Source: JBDTRY01 sp039931435 (GTDB lineage Bacteria; Acidobacteriota; Thermoanaerobaculia; Gp7-AA8). From it: a stretch of 9,006 nucleotides of DNA. Numbering within the stretch: position 1 is the first letter of the stretch; each line of letters begins with the position of its first letter. Positions 6,730 to 9,006 of the stretch are shown here, in pieces. A model generated the notes under the pieces. The model had not been told where the DNA came from. It ran no database searches and worked only from the letters and a program-made list of their open reading frames with translations. The position numbers and the translations under genes were made by a program. The stretch is taken from contig JBDTRY010000162.1 of the NCBI GenBank assembly GCA_039931435.1, forward strand, positions 1-9,006, read 5' to 3'.

Positions 6730-7044
6730 ATGGACAATTTCAACGATAAATCCCTCAACTGTGTCGAGTGTGGGAGCGAATTCATCTTCACCAAGAACGA
6801 GCAGGCCTTCTACTCGGAGCGCGGCTTTACGAACGAGCCAAAACGTTGCAAAAACTGCCGTGACAAGAGGAAAGGCGTTTCGCGAGAGAGCAACGGACGC
6901 GAGCGTTCGATGGTCAGCGTGACCTGCGACAGCTGCGGCGTGACGACCGAAGTTCCCTTCACTCCAGTGAGTGGTAAGCCCGTGTATTGCCGCGAATGCT
7001 ACAACCAGCGCCGTTCCCAGACTCGCCCGACGAGCTGGGCCTGA
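6730..7044 (+). CDS. Small double zinc-ribbon protein
   Basis: Protein of 104 residues with two four-Cys zinc sites. The first is C11-x2-C14 with C40-x2-C43, containing the FxFTKNEQAFYSERGFTNEPKRC pattern of the probable zinc-ribbon (zf-trcl) family. The second is C66-x2-C69 with C87-x2-C90, around TEVPFTPVSGKPVYC. A basic linker (about 44-60) joins them. Proteins of this type are small and cytoplasmic and their function is unknown; nucleic-acid binding is an inference from the zinc ribbons and basic residues. The start is supported by TAGGAG (6714-6719), 10 bases before the ATG. It appears to be a single-gene unit, with a long structured leader upstream and an intrinsic terminator 27 bases after the stop codon. 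Confidence 0.9.
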   Translation: MDNFNDKSLNCVECGSEFIFTKNEQAFYSERGFTNEPKRCKNCRDKRKGVSRESNGRERSMVSVTCDSCGVTTEVPFTPVSGKPVYCRECYNQRRSQTRPTSWA

Positions 7045-7070
7045 AACCTCGAAAGATTGACTTTGCCTGG

Positions 7071-7101
7071 ACGGGCCGGAGTTTTCCGGTCCGTTTTTTT
7101 T
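7071..7101 (+). terminator. Intrinsic terminator after the zinc-ribbon gene
   Basis: Bases 7071-7080 (ACGGGCCGGA) pair with 7085-7094 in a 10-bp GC-rich stem with one G-T wobble and a GTTT loop. A run of eight T follows (7094-7101). This is a textbook Rho-independent terminator reading rightward. It separates the zinc-ribbon gene from the sulfur genes, which therefore need a promoter of their own within the next 48 bases or must rely on read-through. Confidence 0.92.
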
Positions 7102-7123
7102 GGCGTTCGTTCACGGGCGCGCC

Positions 7124-7151
7124 TTGACTCGCTCAGGAGCCGTTCTAAAAT
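7124..7151 (+). promoter_or_regulatory. Sigma-70-like promoter overlapping the MccA-like gene start
   Basis: TTGACT (7124-7129) and TAAAAT (7146-7151) each match consensus at five of six positions and are 16 bases apart, the best promoter-like pair in the window. It lies just after the terminator, where a promoter is needed. The -10 box shares bases with the ATG at 7150, and transcription would begin near 7157-7159, downstream of that ATG. So either translation begins further in, for example at TTG 7159, or the match is fortuitous and another promoter or read-through is used. Confidence 0.45.
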
Positions 7152-8100
7152 GAGCCGTTTGTCTCACGCCTATTCCAGACCTGTCCAGAGCATTCTCGAT
7201 TTGATCGGAGGCACGCCGGTCGTTGCGCTGCGGAGGTTGGTACCACCCGGCAGCGCCAGCGTGTTTGCCAAGCTCGAATTCTTCACGCCGGGCGGCTCGG
7301 TCAAGGATCGCATCGGCCTGGGAATGATCCGCTCCGCCGAGCAGAACGGGCTCCTGAGCCCCGGAGCGACGATCATCGAACCGACGGCCGGCAACACCGG
7401 AATCGCCTTCGCTCTGGCCGGGGTTCAACTTGGCTATAGAGTGATTCTCATCGTTCCGGAGAATTTCTCCGTCGAGAAGCGTTCCCTGATGAAAGCGCTC
7501 GGCGGGGAAGTCATCCTCGTCTCCGAGGAACAGGGGATCCAGGGGGCCATCACCAGGTCCGCTGAGCTGGCAGCAACCATTCCCGGAAGTTTCCTTCCCC
7601 GGCAGTTTCACAGTGCGGCGAACGCTGCTGCGCACTATGCCACCACCGGTCCGGAGATCTGGGAACAGATGGAGGGTCGCGTCGACGCCTTCGTCGCGGG
7701 ATCCGGAACAGGCGGAACCTTCACCGGCGTGGCCCGTTACCTGAAGGAACAGCGGAACGAAATCCGTTGCGTAATCGTGCAGACTCAGGGTTCCGTGCTC
7801 GACGGCGGCGAGGCGGGTCCCCACGAGGTCGAGGGAATCGGCTCGTCGTTCGTACCGGAGTCGCTGGATCTCTCGCTGGCGGACGAGCTCATCACAGTCG
7901 TCGATCCGCCTGCATTCGAGATGGTCCGCCGTCTGGCACTGGAGGAAGGGATTCTTTCAGGTTCGTCCGGTGGCGCGAACGTTCACGCCGCCCTGGCCGT
8001 AGCACAGAATCTGGGGTCCGGCAGAAATGTGGTGACGCTCATTCCAGACAGCAGCGAGCGCTACCTTTCCAAAGGAATCTACAGCAAATTTTCAGGTTGA
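7150..8100 (+). CDS. PLP-dependent cysteine synthase / cystathionine beta-synthase (CysK/MccA family)
   Basis: Fold-type II PLP enzyme of 316 residues. Beta-replacement on O-acetylserine or serine gives cysteine (sulfide acceptor) or cystathionine (homocysteine acceptor). Visible sites are the PLP lysine K52 in GGSVKDR, the substrate loop PTAGNTG (78-84), the phosphate-binding loop GSGTGGT (184-190) and the PLP-nitrogen serine S272 in SGSSGG. The C-terminus PDSSERYLSKGIY, the TAGNTG loop and ENFSVEKRSLMKALG resemble MccA-type O-acetylserine-dependent cystathionine beta-synthases more than CysK. That and the downstream cystathionine lyase-type gene favour the reverse-transsulfuration role. No C-terminal CBS regulatory domains are present. 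ATG 7150 has AGGAG (7135-7139) 10 bases upstream. The frame is open back to TTG 7057, but that extension runs through a terminator. TTG 7159 is an alternative if the overlapping promoter is real. It probably forms an operon with the next gene, 73 bases downstream. Confidence 0.88.
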   Translation: MSRLSHAYSRPVQSILDLIGGTPVVALRRLVPPGSASVFAKLEFFTPGGSVKDRIGLGMIRSAEQNGLLSPGATIIEPTAGNTGIAFALAGVQLGYRVILIVPENFSVEKRSLMKALGGEVILVSEEQGIQGAITRSAELAATIPGSFLPRQFHSAANAAAHYATTGPEIWEQMEGRVDAFVAGSGTGGTFTGVARYLKEQRNEIRCVIVQTQGSVLDGGEAGPHEVEGIGSSFVPESLDLSLADELITVVDPPAFEMVRRLALEEGILSGSSGGANVHAALAVAQNLGSGRNVVTLIPDSSERYLSKGIYSKFSG

Positions 8101-8106
8101 CCGGCG

Positions 8107-8160
8107 GCTGCCCTTCGGCGGGCAGCGGCCGTGCATGTCCGGCGCACGAGCACAGCGCCG
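8107..8160 (+). repeat. Two hairpins between the MccA-like and MccB-like genes
   Basis: GCTGCCC (8107-8113) pairs with GGGCAGC (8120-8126) around a six-base TTCGGC loop. CGGCGC (8140-8145) pairs with GCGCCG (8155-8160) around a nine-base loop. Neither is followed by a T run, so they are unlikely to be intrinsic terminators. Hairpins in this position can protect the upstream mRNA or tune the ratio of the two products. The second ends only four bases before the GAGGAGG ribosome-binding site of the next gene. Confidence 0.5.
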
Positions 8161-8173
8161 TTCGAGGAGGCTT

Positions 8174-9006
8174 ATGGGATTCTCCACAGATTGCATTCAC
8201 GCTGGACAGGAACCGGACCCGACGACGGGCTCCGTGACGATTCCCATCTACCAGACATCGACCTACGTTCAGCCTCGGTTCGGCGAGAACAAGGGTTACG
8301 AATATGCGCGCACGGGCAATCCGACGCGAAAAGCGCTCGAAGACAATCTTGCGGTACTCGAAGGCGGAAAAAACGGGCACTGCTTCGCCTCGGGGATGGC
8401 CGCAACCGACACAGTTCTACGGCTTCTCAGTGCCGGAGATCACGTGGTCGCGGCGGAGAACATGTACGGGGGAACGTATCGCCTCTTCGAGAAGGTCCTT
8501 CGCCGTTTCGGCCTGGACTTCACCTACGTAGACACCTCGCGGGCCGAGGAGATCCGCGACGCTATTCGTCCCGAAACGAAGATGCTTTTTCTGGAGACGC
8601 CCACCAATCCGATGATGACCATCACGGATCTGCGTGCCTGCTCCGAGCTCGTCAAGGGCCGGGACATCCTCATGGTGGTGGACAACACCTTCTGTTCCCC
8701 GTTCCTGCAGCGGCCGATCTCCATGGGCGCCGACATCGTCGTGCACTCCACGACGAAGTTTCTGAACGGACACTCCGACTCGGTCGGGGGAGCAGTGATC
8801 ACGAATTCGGATGAGCTGGGCGAGAAGGTCGGCTTCCTGCAGAACTCCATGGGCGCGATCATCTCTCCGTTCGACTCCTGGCTCGTTCTGCGGGGAGTGA
8901 AGACGCTGACGGTTCGCATGGAACGTCACAACAGTAATGGAATGGGCATCGCCCAGTATCTGAACAATCATTCCAAGGTCCGGAAGGTCTACTACCCGGG
9001 GCTTCC
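8174..9006 (+). CDS. Cystathionine gamma-lyase/synthase family PLP enzyme (MccB/MetB-like), partial
   Basis: Fold-type I PLP enzyme of the Cys/Met metabolism family, cut by the right edge after about 277 of an expected 380 or so residues. Visible sites are IPIYQTSTY (23-31), YEYARTGNPTR (42-52, the phosphate contact from the neighbouring subunit), ASGMAA (72-77), Y98 in MYGGTY (ring stacking), D170 in VVDNTF (PLP nitrogen) and the Schiff-base lysine K195 in HSTTKFLNGHSD. The family includes gamma-lyase (cystathionine to cysteine), gamma-synthase and homocysteine-forming sulfhydrylases. Residues that help separate these lie partly beyond the edge. Pairing with an MccA-like enzyme makes cystathionine gamma-lyase the likeliest role, completing conversion of homocysteine to cysteine. 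ATG 8174 follows GAGGAGG (8164-8170) by three bases, a strong though close ribosome-binding site. The gene continues beyond the window. Confidence 0.9.
   Translation, partial: MGFSTDCIHAGQEPDPTTGSVTIPIYQTSTYVQPRFGENKGYEYARTGNPTRKALEDNLAVLEGGKNGHCFASGMAATDTVLRLLSAGDHVVAAENMYGGTYRLFEKVLRRFGLDFTYVDTSRAEEIRDAIRPETKMLFLETPTNPMMTITDLRACSELVKGRDILMVVDNTFCSPFLQRPISMGADIVVHSTTKFLNGHSDSVGGAVITNSDELGEKVGFLQNSMGAIISPFDSWLVLRGVKTLTVRMERHNSNGMGIAQYLNNHSKVRKVYYPGL

Noticed and set aside
7042..7101. Selenocysteine read-through at the zinc-ribbon UGA, which is in frame with the MccA-like gene and followed by a hairpin
   Set aside because: Tempting with selB nearby, but the hairpin ends in eight T and is a terminator. 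The zinc-ribbon protein is complete at its UGA, and the intervening peptide looks random.
7057..7149. N-terminal extension of the MccA-like enzyme from TTG 7057
   Set aside because: It would be translated through an intrinsic terminator, and the family starts close to residue 1 of the ATG 7150 form.
8098..8126. SECIS-like hairpin just after the UGA of the MccA-like gene
   Set aside because: The enzyme already has its full family C-terminus, and read-through would give an Arg-rich tail overlapping the next gene out of frame.
1..9006. Mobile elements, CRISPR arrays, defence or phage genes
   Set aside because: No transposase, integrase, terminal inverted repeats or regularly spaced repeats were seen; apart from one lipoprotein and two small or uncharacterised family proteins the genes are core metabolism and replication.

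Overview
The window is bacterial chromosome of fairly high GC with ordinary housekeeping content. It carries six protein genes, one of them cut by the right edge, and no RNA gene, insertion sequence, CRISPR array or phage gene that I can see. A Pol I with a degenerate proofreading domain, a SelB elongation factor, a double zinc-ribbon protein and a reverse-transsulfuration pair fit a free-living bacterium that makes selenoproteins. Gene content of this kind occurs in several deep lineages (for example Acidobacteriota or deltaproteobacteria-like groups). I cannot fix the phylum from sequence alone.

Layout. Bases 1-203 hold no convincing gene. They contain a pair of identical GC palindromes and a strong intrinsic terminator hairpin just before polA. 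polA (231-2873, +) is followed, with a 4-base GTGA overlap, by a predicted lipoprotein gene (2870-3679, +). That gene converges on selB (3606-5504, -), and the two coding regions overlap tail to tail by 74 bases. Upstream of selB on the same strand is a DUF72/YecE-family gene (5555-6418, -), so DUF72-selB look like a two-gene leftward unit. A 311-base divergent region (6419-6729) holds several small palindromes and hairpins. It leads into a small double zinc-ribbon gene (6730-7044, +) that ends in a clear intrinsic terminator (7071-7101). A cysteine synthase/cystathionine beta-synthase gene (7150-8100, +) and a cystathionine gamma-lyase/synthase-type gene (8174 to beyond 9006, +) follow.

How the genes work together. 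The last two genes form a plausible MccA/MccB-type pathway that turns homocysteine into cysteine through cystathionine. SelB delivers Sec-tRNA to in-frame UGA codons marked by a SECIS hairpin. Its partners selA, selC and selD and its selenoprotein targets are not in the window. polA with the lipoprotein gene, and DUF72 with selB, are positional pairings with no established functional link.

I found no convincing undescribed multi-gene system. The points most worth a second look are the start signals of polA and of the MccA-like gene, where a terminator is followed at once by a -10-like box overlapping or touching the start codon; the loss of proofreading residues in Pol I; the lipoprotein/selB overlap; and the structured leader of the zinc-ribbon gene.
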